Shown piece by piece: positions 28,376-38,158 of a stretch of DNA of 64,000 nucleotides. Where the stretch lies: the NCBI GenBank assembly GCA_937943575.1, contig CALEAV010000015.1, positions 1 through 64,000 on the forward strand, written 5' to 3'. This DNA is from an uncultured bacterium (GTDB taxonomy: Bacteria > Desulfobacterota > Desulfobaccia > Desulfobaccales > 0-14-0-80-60-11). A model generated the notes under the pieces. The model did not search any database. It saw only the letters and a program-made list of their open reading frames with translations, and had not been told where the DNA came from. The position numbers and the translations under genes are program-made. How positions within the stretch are numbered: the first letter of the stretch is position 1; each line of letters begins with the position of its first letter.

Positions 28376-30657
28376 GCCGGCGTTCCGGCCCCCCTTCCCG
28401 ACGCCCCCGCCAGCCACAGGCGGGCCGCCGCCGCCACTTCCGCCGCGCTCACCCCGGTGAGGCACGGGTACCCCTGGTCACAGGTCCGCTGGAAACAGGG
28501 ACTGCAGTCCTGAGGGTGCATCAGGATGGTGGCCCGGCGGCTCACCGGCCCGGTCACCCAGGGGTCGGTGGAGCCGAAGACGGCCACCACCGGCACCCCC
28601 AGGGCCGCGGCAGCATGCATCAGCCCCGAATCGTTGGTGATGAGGACGCTCAGGTGGGAGAGCACCCCCAGGGCTTCCCGCAGGGTGGTGCGCCCCGCCA
28701 GGTTGGTGATGGGCACCCCCGCCCGGGCGGTCACCTCCGCCGCCACCTCCACTTCCCCCGGGCCTCCCAAAATGACTGTGCCGACGCCGTCCTCCGTGGC
28801 CAGCTCCCGGGCCACCTGGGCAAACCTCTCTGCCGGCCAGCGCTTGGCCGGACCGAAGGCGGCGCCCGGGGCCAGCCCCACCCAGGGCCCGCCTCCCCTA
28901 AGCAGGCCCGCCCCCTGCGCCCTGTCCGCCGGGGAGAGATGCAGCCGGGGCGGGACCAGGTCCTCCTCCGTCAGTTCCCCGAAGGCCCGCAGCACCCCCA
29001 GGTAATAGCAGACCAAATGAAAGGTCCTCAGAGCCTCCCGCCCATGCACCGCCAGGTTCAGAAGGGCCCCCCGGCCGTCCGCGGCATACCCGGCCCGCAC
29101 CCGGGCCCCGGCCAGCCACAGGTCCAGGGCGGCCGCAAAGGAATTGGGCAGCGCCACCCCCAGATCAAAGGGCTGCCGCCGGCGCCTGGATGAGGCCACG
29201 CCCCGGACCCCCGGCGGCAATTCCCACACCTCCCGCACCACGGGGTGGTGGAGGAAGAGCGGCGCCACCCGGGGCACCCCCACGACCGTCAGCCCCGCCT
29301 CCGGGAAACGCCGCTTCAGACCCTCCAGCACCGGCAGGCTCATCACCGCGTCCCCCAGCCAGTTGGGGGCCCGCACCAAAAGGCGCCGCACCTCCCCGGG
29401 CCGGGGGGCGCGACCCTGTACGCTCAGGCTCTGCCAGGCCCGCCGCACCATCGGGCCGGGCGGCCAAATCACCTGCCCGGGCTCCTTTTCCTGCTCCACT
29501 CCAAGAGCAGGTCCTTGCCCCTCGGGCTGCTCCGGCCCCCCTCCCACCAGCTCGCTCACCCTAAGCCACACCGCCTCCCAGGGCTCCAGGCGGGCGGCCA
29601 CCTCCAGAACCAGCAGGGGCAGCGGCTGCCGCCATTCCTCCCCCAGCCGGACCCAGTCTTTGGCGGTGGTGAGCAGGGCCGCGGCCCCCCCGGCCTCGGC
29701 CTGGGCCACCAACTCCTGAACCTCGCCGCTGCGATACGGGTGATGGTCCGGGAAGGCCCGCCACCCCCTGAGGCTCGCCCCCAGCTCCGTCAGGGTCTCC
29801 CGGAAGACCTCGGGTCGCGCCAGACCGGCGAAGGCCAGGGCCGGAGTGGCGGCCAGCGCCGTCAACGGCAGTCGCTCCCCTCCGGGATAGCGATGCAGGG
29901 CCACCGGCTGGATGGCGGCGGTGAGCACCTCCTGGTCCGGAAACAAAGTGCTGAACCGGGCCAATACGCCCTGATGCCGCTCCGGCCGATAGCGGCTCAG
30001 CACCAGAAAGTCGGCCAGGTGGAGCACCTCCGGCCCCTCCCGGAGCGGCCCCGCCGGCAAAAGCCGGCCGTTCCCCAGGGGCTCCCCGGCGTCCAGGAGC
30101 ACCAGCTCCAGGTCCCGATGCAACTGAAAGTGCTGCAGGCCGTCATCCAAGAGGAAGAGGTCCGGGTGGTGGCGCCGCCAGGCCAGGAGCCCGGCCTCAA
30201 AGCGGCAGCGGCCGGTGTAGACCGGCACCCCGGGCAGGTCCCGGGCCAGCAGGAAGGCCTCATCCCCGGCCAGCGGCGGCCGCACCAGCACCCGGGAGCC
30301 ATCGGAGACGCAGGTGGTCTGCCTCGCCTGGCCCCCATACCCCCGGCTGAGGATCACCACCTTCAGCCCCTTTTTTTGCAGCTCCCGGGCCAGGCAAGCC
30401 ACCAGGGGGGTCTTGCCGGTGCCTCCCACCGCCAGGTTGCCTACGCTCAGCACCGGCGCGGGCAGCCGTCGCACCCGCCCCCAGCCCCGCCGGTACCATG
30501 AGCGGCGGGCCGCCGCGCCGGCACCATAAAGCCGGGCCGCCCCCCGGGCCAGGACCGCCAGCAGCGGAGACGGAGAGACTCCCAGGAACCGGGCCAGGGG
30601 CCGGCCCACTGCCTCGTCTGCCTTGCTGTCTGCGGCGGGAAACACGGGAGCATTCAT
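28372..30657 (-). CDS. Fusion protein: tetraacyldisaccharide 4'-kinase (LpxK) + GT9 heptosyltransferase II (WaaF-like)
   Basis: 761-aa uninterrupted ORF. N-term VLSVGNLAVGGTGKTPLVACLARELQKKGLKVVILSRGYGG, LDDGLQHFQLHRDLELVLLDA. C-term RLLVRAPNWLGDAVMSLPVLEGLKRRFP...TNDSGLMHAAAALGVPVVAVFGSTDP. Confidence 0.92.
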   Translation of the reverse strand: MNAPVFPAADSKADEAVGRPLARFLGVSPSPLLAVLARGAARLYGAGAAARRSWYRRGWGRVRRLPAPVLSVGNLAVGGTGKTPLVACLARELQKKGLKVVILSRGYGGQARQTTCVSDGSRVLVRPPLAGDEAFLLARDLPGVPVYTGRCRFEAGLLAWRRHHPDLFLLDDGLQHFQLHRDLELVLLDAGEPLGNGRLLPAGPLREGPEVLHLADFLVLSRYRPERHQGVLARFSTLFPDQEVLTAAIQPVALHRYPGGERLPLTALAATPALAFAGLARPEVFRETLTELGASLRGWRAFPDHHPYRSGEVQELVAQAEAGGAAALLTTAKDWVRLGEEWRQPLPLLVLEVAARLEPWEAVWLRVSELVGGGPEQPEGQGPALGVEQEKEPGQVIWPPGPMVRRAWQSLSVQGRAPRPGEVRRLLVRAPNWLGDAVMSLPVLEGLKRRFPEAGLTVVGVPRVAPLFLHHPVVREVWELPPGVRGVASSRRRRQPFDLGVALPNSFAAALDLWLAGARVRAGYAADGRGALLNLAVHGREALRTFHLVCYYLGVLRAFGELTEEDLVPPRLHLSPADRAQGAGLLRGGGPWVGLAPGAAFGPAKRWPAERFAQVARELATEDGVGTVILGGPGEVEVAAEVTARAGVPITNLAGRTTLREALGVLSHLSVLITNDSGLMHAAAALGVPVVAVFGSTDPWVTGPVSRRATILMHPQDCSPCFQRTCDQGYPCLTGVSAAEVAAAARLWLAGASGRGAGTPA

Positions 30658-30683
30658 CAGGGTGAGGAGGCGCCAACGGGGCT

Positions 30684-32486
30684 TCAGCTCCGGGATGACC
30701 GGTGAAAGGCTACGGCCCGGGGCAGGGTCACCACTCCTGCGGGGCCGAACTGCATCTCATACAACCGCCGATACAAGCCGCCACGCTGAAGGAGCTCCGC
30801 ATGGGTCCCCACCTCCACGATCCGGCCGGCATCCAGGACCACGATGCGGCTGGCCCCCATCACCGTGGACAGCCGATGGGCGATGACCAGGGTGGTGCGC
30901 CCCACCACCAGCCGGTCCAGGGCCTCCTGCACCAGCTTCTCGGATTCCGAATCCAGCGAGGAGGTGGCTTCATCCAGGATGAGGATGGGCGGGTCCTTCA
31001 AAATGGCCCGGGCGATGGCCAGGCGCTGCTGCTCCCCCCCCGACAGCCGCACCCCCCGTTCGCCAATCACCGTGTCAAGCCCGTCCGGCAGGGCCTGGAC
31101 AAAGTCCCAGGCGTTGGCGTGCCGGAGCGCCTCAATGATCTCCGCCTCGCCGGCCTCGGGGCGGCCATAGGCGACGTTGAAGCGCACCGTCTCGTTGAAG
31201 AGAAAGGTCTGTTGGCTTACCACCCCGATCTGGCCCCTGAGACTTGCCAGGGTCACCTCCCGGATGTCCACCCCGTCGATGCGGATGGCCCCGGCGCTCA
31301 CCTCATAAAAGCGGGGCAGGAGGCTGAGCAGGGTGGATTTGCCGGCGCCGCTGGGCCCCACCAGGGCCACCATCTCCCCTTTGTGCACCGTGAGGCAGAT
31401 GTCTGCCAACGCCGGCCTCTGCCCGTCATAGGAGAAAGTGACGTGCTCATAGCGGATCTCCCGCTGCAGGGGAGGCAGGGGCCGGGCGCCGGGCCGATCC
31501 TGGATGGCCGGCGGCAGATCCAGGAGCCCAAAGACCCGCTGGGCCGCCGCCAGCCCTTCCTGGACGCTGTTGTGCACGCTGGTCAGCCCCTTGATGGGCT
31601 GATACAGCATCAGGAGGGCCGCCAGAAAGGAGAAAAAGGTCCCGGGGGTGGAGTGCCCCTGGATGACATTGTAGCCGCCGTAAAAGATGATGCCCGCCAT
31701 ACTCAGAGAGGCCAGAAAATCCATCAGGGGCGGCGAGAGATTGCGCATCACCGCCTGCTTCAGCCGGATCCGCAAAAAATCCCGGTTGGCCCGGATGAAG
31801 CGGGCGCTCTCGAACTCCTCCCGGGCGAAGGCCTTCACCAGCCGCTGACCGGAAAAATTCTCCTGCATCAGGGTCTTGAGCTCCGCCATGGATTTCTGGG
31901 AGGCGGTGGACAGCTTCCGGAGCCGCCGGCTCAGGTGGTAGACGATCACCCCGGCCAGGGGCAGCACCGCAATGGCAAACAGGGCCAGCCGCCACTCCCG
32001 GTAAAAGATCACCCCCAGCAGCCCCACCACCGTGAAGCTGTCCCGGAAGAAGGTGGTCACCACCTTGGTCACTGATTCCTGCAGCAGCATGACGTCGAAG
32101 CTGATGCGGCTCATCAGGGTGCCGGTGGACTGGCCGTCGAAAAAGCTGTGGGGCTGGCGCTGCAGGTGCGTGAAGATCTCCTCCCGCAGGCGGGCCGTGG
32201 TGGTGAAGCCGATGTAATTCATCTGGTAGGTGTGCAAAAATGCCAGGGCCCCCTTGGCCAGATACAACAGCACAATCAGGGGCGGCAGGATATAGAGCAT
32301 GTGCACCTGCCGCTGCACAAAAACCTCGTCCAGGACCGGTTTCACCAGCCAGGCCAGGAGCGCCGTCAGGCCGGAGACCGCGATCATGGCGGCAATGGCC
32401 ACGGCAAAGCGCAGCCAGTATTGGCGCACATAACCCAACAGGCGCAGATACAGGCGCAGATCCTCGTGCCACATGGGAAGCGACAA
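30684..32486 (-). CDS. msbA: Lipid A export ABC transporter permease/ATPase (MsbA-type)
   Basis: Six-TM N-terminus; GPSGAGKSTLLSLLPRFYEVSAGAIRIDGVDIREVTLASLRGQIGVVSQQTFLFNETVRFNVAYG; LSGGEQQRLAIARAILKDPPILILDEATSSLD. Confidence 0.92.
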   Translation of the reverse strand: MSLPMWHEDLRLYLRLLGYVRQYWLRFAVAIAAMIAVSGLTALLAWLVKPVLDEVFVQRQVHMLYILPPLIVLLYLAKGALAFLHTYQMNYIGFTTTARLREEIFTHLQRQPHSFFDGQSTGTLMSRISFDVMLLQESVTKVVTTFFRDSFTVVGLLGVIFYREWRLALFAIAVLPLAGVIVYHLSRRLRKLSTASQKSMAELKTLMQENFSGQRLVKAFAREEFESARFIRANRDFLRIRLKQAVMRNLSPPLMDFLASLSMAGIIFYGGYNVIQGHSTPGTFFSFLAALLMLYQPIKGLTSVHNSVQEGLAAAQRVFGLLDLPPAIQDRPGARPLPPLQREIRYEHVTFSYDGQRPALADICLTVHKGEMVALVGPSGAGKSTLLSLLPRFYEVSAGAIRIDGVDIREVTLASLRGQIGVVSQQTFLFNETVRFNVAYGRPEAGEAEIIEALRHANAWDFVQALPDGLDTVIGERGVRLSGGEQQRLAIARAILKDPPILILDEATSSLDSESEKLVQEALDRLVVGRTTLVIAHRLSTVMGASRIVVLDAGRIVEVGTHAELLQRGGLYRRLYEMQFGPAGVVTLPRAVAFHRSSRS

Positions 32487-32626
32487 TCCGGGTTTGTTTC
32501 AGGGACTAGAATATCTCAGGCGGGGAAAATTTGCCAGTTTTCCGGGAAGGTACGCCCTGGGCACGAAAAAGGCCGGCCGGGGCGGATCTCCTGCTGATCC
32601 CGGAGGGCCCTCTTCCCTTGGGCGGG

Positions 32627-32812
32627 TTACGGGTTCTTCTGGGAGGGAGGCCGGGGCGGGGGGCCCATGCCCGTCGTGTCCGGCAGGGAGAGTCTTTTCA
32701 GCCGCTCCCGGCGGAGGCGGGCCACCGCCCGCCGCCCCAGCAGCCAGAGAGCGCCCAGGCCCCCCAGGAGTGCCGTCCCGGCAGCCACTCCCGCCCACGT
32801 CAGGGGACTCAC
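32627..32812 (-). CDS. Small single-TM hypothetical protein
   Basis: MSPLTWAGVAAGTALLGGLGALWLLGRRAVARLRRER...; 61 aa between msbA and yedF-like gene. Confidence 0.45.
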   Translation of the reverse strand: MSPLTWAGVAAGTALLGGLGALWLLGRRAVARLRRERLKRLSLPDTTGMGPPPRPPSQKNP

Positions 32813-32822
32813 GGTGTCAGCC

Positions 32823-33422
32823 TCAGGAAAAGGTGATGACCTTGTCGGCCATCTGCAGGTGGGTCACGATATCCAGCATGTTGGTGGTCTCTCCCGCCGC
32901 CTTCTGCTCCAGGAGGCCGAAGTGCTGCAGACAGGTGCCGCACACCAGCACCTTGACCCCGGCCCCGGCCAGCCGGGTGAGGCTCTCCAGCACCGGGGAG
33001 CCGGCCACCGCCAGCTTCACCCCGGCGTTCACCAGCACCAGAGTCCAGAGGCCGGACATCTCCGGCAGGGTGGCCAGGAAATTGGCCATCAGTCTCCCTC
33101 CCAGCTCATCATCCCCCCGGCCCAGCCGGTCCGTGCCCATGAACACCAGGATCTTCTGTTCCCCCTCCCGGCCCGGGGCGGTGGCCATGGCCCCCGGCCC
33201 GGAACCCTCCCGGCGTCCCGCCACGGCAAAGCCCCCTTCCACGGGGCTCACCTGGACCCCAAAACCGGCCCGCTCCAGAAACCGGCGCACATTCTCCTGG
33301 GCCGCCGGATTGTCCACCATGACCGTCAGGGCCTCCACTTCGCCGGCCTCCAGCACCTCCTTGGTTTTCAGCACCGGATGGGGGCAGGCCAACCCCCGAC
33401 AGTCTACCCGTTTCTCTTTCAT
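32823..33422 (-). CDS. yedF: YedF-type sulfurtransferase-like selenium metabolism protein (TusA + DsrE-like)
   Basis: VDCRGLACPHPVLKTKEVLE (TusA-like) followed by DsrE-like domain ILVFMGTDRLGRGDDELGGRLMANFLATL. Confidence 0.85.
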   Translation of the reverse strand: MKEKRVDCRGLACPHPVLKTKEVLEAGEVEALTVMVDNPAAQENVRRFLERAGFGVQVSPVEGGFAVAGRREGSGPGAMATAPGREGEQKILVFMGTDRLGRGDDELGGRLMANFLATLPEMSGLWTLVLVNAGVKLAVAGSPVLESLTRLAGAGVKVLVCGTCLQHFGLLEQKAAGETTNMLDIVTHLQMADKVITFS

Positions 33423-34106
33423 CCTGTGAACCCCGGTCTCCTTGTGATCCGGCGGCCTGACGCTCAAGGCGCCAAAGGGCCGCCCCTCCATCCCCGAGGC
33501 TGGGCGCCCCCACCCGGGGAGCCCTCCCTCCGCCAGGTCAGCCGCGGAAGGCGCCTCAGGGAACATGGTGCCGACGGAACCGGGGCAGGGAAGGGGGACA
33601 ATCCCCCCTCATTCCTGGAATGCTCTCCCCGGTCCGTCCATGGCCGGGGTCAGGAGATCAAGGCCTCCCGCCCAGCCCGGCGCCTCCCCGCTCCTCTCCC
33701 TGATGCCCCCCGAAGAGGGGGCCGTGGTCTCCTTCCCGGCCCCTCTCTCCCGGGGGCCTCACACGTCGTGCTGGACCCTGATCAGGTCCCCACGCCCCGG
33801 CCTCACTCTCCCGGGGGCATCACCCCGCCCCGTGCCCCTTCCGGCAAGGAGGCGGTCCCGCCTGCCTCTCCCCCCTTCCCCATGCCCTTGGGAAAACCGG
33901 GCCGGGGCCGTGATTTCCTCTCACCTTCCTGAGGGCAGGCCGGAGAAGGTGTCAGGAGGGCCGCGTCCTTCCGCATCTCCTCCCTGAGGCCGTCTTAAAT
34001 GCCCTTATATTAAGAGCTCCCGGAAAAATCGCAAGGAGAATTTCCCCTCCAGGATTGAATCGCAGAAAGTGTGACTTTCATTGACAAAACTCCGGAAGGC
34101 GGGTAC

Positions 34107-35153
34107 ATGCTAACCAATTTTGTCTCCCGGGGGACAGACATGGTCGCCTTTGTCGTCGCGGTGCTCCTCTTGTGGCTGTGGCCCGCCGGCCCCTTCGCCG
34201 ACCTCCCCCCCCGGCGTCTGCCCCCCTCCGTGCCGCCGCTGCCGGAAGTCAGGCTGCCTTATTTCCAGCTGCCGCCCTCCCTTACTCTCTGCGGTCAGCC
34301 GGTGCCCCTGGAGGACCCGGTGGTCAGGGAGGGGCTGGACCGGGAGTTCACCATCGTGGTGTGGAGTCGGGCCCAGACCCTCATGTGGCTCAAGCGGGCC
34401 CATCGCCACTTCCCGGACATCCAGCAGAAGATCCGGGCCCAGCATCTCCCCGAAGACCTCAAGTATGTGGTCCTGGTGGAAAGCGACCTGCGGCTGAACG
34501 CCCGCTCCCCCGCCGGGGCCGCCGGCCCCTGGCAGTTCATGGGGCCCACGGCGCAGCGCTTCCAGCTCAAGGCCACCGAGCACATCGACGAACGCCTGGA
34601 TCTGGGGCTGGCCACCGACGCCGCCCTGACCTACCTCAAGACCCTCTACCAGGAATTCGGCAGCTGGCCCCTGGCCCTGGCGGCCTACAACGTCGGGGAG
34701 GGCAGGATCCGCCGGGAGATGGCCCTCCAGGGGGTGACGGACTATTGGCGCCTGGCCCTCCCGGAGGAGACCGAGCGCTATGTCTACCGCATTCTCGCCG
34801 CCAAAGTGGTGCTGGAGAACCCCGGCCACTACGGCTACGACATCCCCCCCGAAGACCTCTACCCGCCTCTGGCCAGCGAGGAGGTCACCCTCAGCACCAG
34901 CCAGGCGGTGACGGTGCGGGGCCTGGCCGAAGCCGCGGGCACCTACTTCCGGGCCTTCAAGCACCTCAACCCCTGGATCAAGGGGCACTCCCTGCCGCCG
35001 GGCACCTACCGCCTGCGGGTGCCCCCCGGGCAAAGGAGCGCCTTCCTGGAGGCCGCCGCCCGGGGTCTGCCCGCACCCCCGGCCGCCAACCCGGGGAAGG
35101 AGGAAAAACCGCCGGCCCCGGCCCCAGGCAGCCGCCCGGCCCGCAAGAAGTGA
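34107..35153 (+). CDS. Membrane-bound lytic murein transglycosylase (MltD-like, SLT domain)
   Basis: YVVLVESDLRLNARSPAGAAGPWQFMGPTAQRFQL...ALAAYNVGEGRIRREM; start ambiguous (34071/34107/34140). Confidence 0.85.
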   Translation: MLTNFVSRGTDMVAFVVAVLLLWLWPAGPFADLPPRRLPPSVPPLPEVRLPYFQLPPSLTLCGQPVPLEDPVVREGLDREFTIVVWSRAQTLMWLKRAHRHFPDIQQKIRAQHLPEDLKYVVLVESDLRLNARSPAGAAGPWQFMGPTAQRFQLKATEHIDERLDLGLATDAALTYLKTLYQEFGSWPLALAAYNVGEGRIRREMALQGVTDYWRLALPEETERYVYRILAAKVVLENPGHYGYDIPPEDLYPPLASEEVTLSTSQAVTVRGLAEAAGTYFRAFKHLNPWIKGHSLPPGTYRLRVPPGQRSAFLEAAARGLPAPPAANPGKEEKPPAPAPGSRPARKK

Positions 35154-35296
35154 GGGGGCCCCTCGGCGGCGGGCAGTCAGGGGGAAAGGAGATGACTCCG
35201 GCCGGAGGGCCAGGAACGGCGGAGCAAGGAAGGCTCGCCGGACCCCGCCTCACCCCCGGCCGGCCTCATGGTCTTGTGGGAATAGGGGGAAGACGC

Positions 35297-36631
35297 ATGC
35301 CTGAGACGACCCTGAAGCCGGTGGACTACCTCTTCAAAGCCGCCTTTGTGGTCACCCTGGACGAGGACAGCCGGGTCTTCGCCCCCGGCGCGGTGGCGGT
35401 CAAGGGGGACAGCATCGCGGCGGTGGGCCCCCCCTCAGAGGTGGAGGCCGCCTGTCAGCCCGCCCGGGTGCTGGACTACCCCCAGGGCCTCATCCTGCCC
35501 GGCCTCATCAATGCCCACACCCACGCCGCCATGTCCCTCTTCCGGGGCCTGGCCGACGATCTCCCCCTGGAGGACTGGCTCAACAGCCACATCTTCCCCG
35601 CCGAGCGCCATCTGGACCGGGAGGTGGTCTACTGGGGCACCAAGCTGGCGGTGGCGGAGATGCTCCTGGCCGGCACCACCTGCTTCTGCGACATGTATCT
35701 CTTCGCCGACGCCGTGGCCCGGGCTGCGGTGGAAACCGGCATCCGGGCGGTGGTGGGGGAGGTCCTCTATGACTTCCCCTCCCCCAACTACGGGCCCCCG
35801 GCGGAGGGCCTGCGCTTCAGTGAGACCCTGTGCCGCTCCTATGCTGGGCATTCCCGGGTCCGGGTGGCCATCATGCCCCATGCCATCTACACCTGCTCCC
35901 CGGACCTTCTGGCTGAGGCCGGGGAACTGGCCGCCCGCCTGGATACCCTCCTCGTCATCCATCTGGCGGAGACCGCCAGGGAGGTGGCCTACAGCCGGAC
36001 GGCCTTCGGGCTCACCCCGGTGCAGCACCTGCACCGCCTGGGCCTGCTCAGCCCCCGCCTGCTGGCAGATCACTGCGTGGTGCTGGGCGAAGAGGATCTG
36101 GACCTCCTGGCCGCCTCCGGGGCCGGGGTGGCCCATTGCCCGGAGTCCAACATGAAGCTGGCCAGCGGCGTGGCCCCGGTGACGGCCATGCTCCGCCGGG
36201 GCATCCCCGTGGGCCTGGGGACCGACGGCTGCGCCAGCAACAACAACCTGGACCTCTTCCAGGAGATGGACACCGCCGCCAAGCTCCAGAAGGTGCACCT
36301 GCTGGACCCCACCGCCCTGCCGGCCCCCCAGGCCCTCTCCCTGGCCACCACCGGCGGGGCCAGGGTGCTGGGGCTGGCAGGCCGGGTGGGCCGCCTGGCC
36401 CCCGATTATAAGGCCGATCTCATCGTCCTCGACCTGGACCAGCCCCATCTCACCCCCCTGTATGACCCCCTCTCCCACCTGGTCTACGCCGCCCGGGGCT
36501 CCGATGTCACCACCGTCATGGTGGACGGCCGCCTGCTGGTGGCAGAGCGCCGGCTCCTGGACCTGGATCTGGAGGAGACCCTGGCCCGGACCCGGGAGCT
36601 GGCCCGGCGGGTGCGGCAGAACTACCGCTGA
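35297..36631 (+). CDS. mtaD: 5-methylthioadenosine/S-adenosylhomocysteine deaminase-type amidohydrolase
   Basis: LPGLINAHTHAAMSLFRGLADDLPLEDWLNSHIFPAE...HLAET...GLGTDGCASNNNLDLFQEM. Confidence 0.9.
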   Translation: MPETTLKPVDYLFKAAFVVTLDEDSRVFAPGAVAVKGDSIAAVGPPSEVEAACQPARVLDYPQGLILPGLINAHTHAAMSLFRGLADDLPLEDWLNSHIFPAERHLDREVVYWGTKLAVAEMLLAGTTCFCDMYLFADAVARAAVETGIRAVVGEVLYDFPSPNYGPPAEGLRFSETLCRSYAGHSRVRVAIMPHAIYTCSPDLLAEAGELAARLDTLLVIHLAETAREVAYSRTAFGLTPVQHLHRLGLLSPRLLADHCVVLGEEDLDLLAASGAGVAHCPESNMKLASGVAPVTAMLRRGIPVGLGTDGCASNNNLDLFQEMDTAAKLQKVHLLDPTALPAPQALSLATTGGARVLGLAGRVGRLAPDYKADLIVLDLDQPHLTPLYDPLSHLVYAARGSDVTTVMVDGRLLVAERRLLDLDLEETLARTRELARRVRQNYR

Positions 36632-36675
36632 CCCCGAGGGGACCGGCCGCCCGGGGGGCCGCAGCCTCTGCGGCC

Positions 36676-37050
36676 TCAGCTCCGGGCGATGATGAAGACC
36701 CCGAGGCAGGTGATGAGAATTCCGGCCATGCGGGTGACCGTGACGTTTTCCCCGAAGAGCTGCCAGGCCAGGACCGCCGTGAGGACATATCCCAGGGAAA
36801 TCATGGGATAGGCATAGCTCACCTCGGCCTTGGCCAGCACGATGAGCCATACCAGAAAGCCCATGCCGTAGCAGATGAGCCCCGCGATGACGTAAGGGTT
36901 GAAGGCCGCCCGCAGAAAAACTCCGGCCAGTTCCGTGGCCCCCAGGGCGAAATTGCCCATCTTGGACATGCCGAATTTCAGCGACAGCTGGCCCGCCACA
37001 TTGAGGAGCACATCCAGGAGGATCAGCCCCAACACCACATACTTGGTCAT
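36676..37050 (-). CDS. Four-TM SMR/EamA-like transporter
   Basis: 124 aa, MTKYVVLGLILLDVLLNVAGQLSLKFGM...AEVSYAYPMISLGYVLTAVLAWQLFGENVTVTRMAGILITCLGVFII. Confidence 0.8.
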   Translation of the reverse strand: MTKYVVLGLILLDVLLNVAGQLSLKFGMSKMGNFALGATELAGVFLRAAFNPYVIAGLICYGMGFLVWLIVLAKAEVSYAYPMISLGYVLTAVLAWQLFGENVTVTRMAGILITCLGVFIIARS

Positions 37051-37341
37051 GAATCCGTCCTTTGCAGGTTTCCATGAGAAAGGGCGGCCCCCACTTCTGC
37101 CGCCCGTGCCTGTGCGCCGAGGGGAGGGGCGCCGGGAACTCCCGGCCGGCCCGCCGCTCACCCCTCCCTGATTCCCTCAGACCTTCACATTGTGGGAAAA
37201 GTTACCCGAGGCGGCAAGAAAATAATGCCGTGCCGCGGGGCCTTCCGCCCCCAGAGGGAACCAAAATATCCGGGTACCCCGGCCCTTTCACCACCAAAGC
37301 GGGCGGCATGGGGATTGCAAAAACGCAGGCCGGAGGTTGGC

Positions 37342-37959
37342 ATGATCGCCCTGATCCCTGCAGTGGACCGGACCGGGGCTTACGTACGGCCCCCGGAGTC
37401 CGCCCCGGCCGAGGATTTCTCCCGGCTCCTGGCTTCCCTGGCCCCCACCCCCACCGCTGCCCCGCCTCCGGCCACCTACCAGGTGCAGGCCGGGGACACC
37501 CTGACGGGCATCGCCAGGAAGCTGGGCTACAGCGACCCTCTGATCCTGGCCCGGGCCAACGGCCTGAAAAATCCCGACCTTCTCCGGCCCGGCCAAGTGC
37601 TCACCCTGCCGCCCGCTCCCGGGCCGGCCTCCCCCCGGCCGCCGGCCGCGGCCCCCCTCCCTCCCGGCGGCACCCTGGTGGTGGCCTCCTGGTACGGCCC
37701 CCGGCACCACGGCCGGCCCATGGCCAACGGCCGCCCCTTTGACATGGAGGCCGACACCGCCGCCCATCGCTCCCTGCCCCTGGGCACCCTCCTGAAAGTC
37801 ACCAACCCCCGTAACGGCCGCAGCGTTCAGGTGACGGTCACCGACCGGGGTCCCTTCATCCCCGGCCGCCACCTGGACCTGTCCCTGGGCGCCGCCCGGA
37901 AACTGGGAATCCTGAAGCAGGGCGTTGCCCGCCTCTACGTGGAAGCGACCTCGGGCTGA
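37342..37959 (+). CDS. LysM + RlpA-like double-psi beta-barrel protein
   Basis: LysM: YQVQAGDTLTGIARKLGYSDPLILARANGL; RlpA: VVASWYGPRHHGRPMANGRPFDMEADTAAHRSLPLGTLLKVTNPRNGRSVQVTVTDRGPF. Confidence 0.85.
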   Translation: MIALIPAVDRTGAYVRPPESAPAEDFSRLLASLAPTPTAAPPPATYQVQAGDTLTGIARKLGYSDPLILARANGLKNPDLLRPGQVLTLPPAPGPASPRPPAAAPLPPGGTLVVASWYGPRHHGRPMANGRPFDMEADTAAHRSLPLGTLLKVTNPRNGRSVQVTVTDRGPFIPGRHLDLSLGAARKLGILKQGVARLYVEATSG

Positions 37960-38158
37960 GGTGGGGAGGCTGACGTAGGCTTCGCTTCAGGGTGAAACCG
38001 TGCCGAGAGCTCGGAAAAGAAGCGGCCTGAGGGTGTGGAACTTTATCTCCTGGATCATCGCTGGCCCATAGCGTAAAAAGGGTGGAAAAAATAAGAAAGA
38101 ACCGCCAGGAGCCCTTTGTCTGCCGCTCCCCCCAAAGATTTCTTCGCCCCTGCCTCCC

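Noticed and set aside
34172-35296. N-terminal extension of the amidohydrolase ORF (34172..36631)
   Set aside because: The extension overlaps the lytic transglycosylase in another frame and is low-complexity; the true start is the ATG at 35297.
35435-37075. 546-aa minus-strand ORF
   Set aside because: Antisense to the MtaD-type amidohydrolase; Gly/His/Gln-rich shadow frame.
37960-38158. Riboswitch or sRNA in the gap between RlpA-like gene and the 181-aa ORF
   Set aside because: Some pairing potential but no match to a consensus I recognise and no terminator; too weak to claim.
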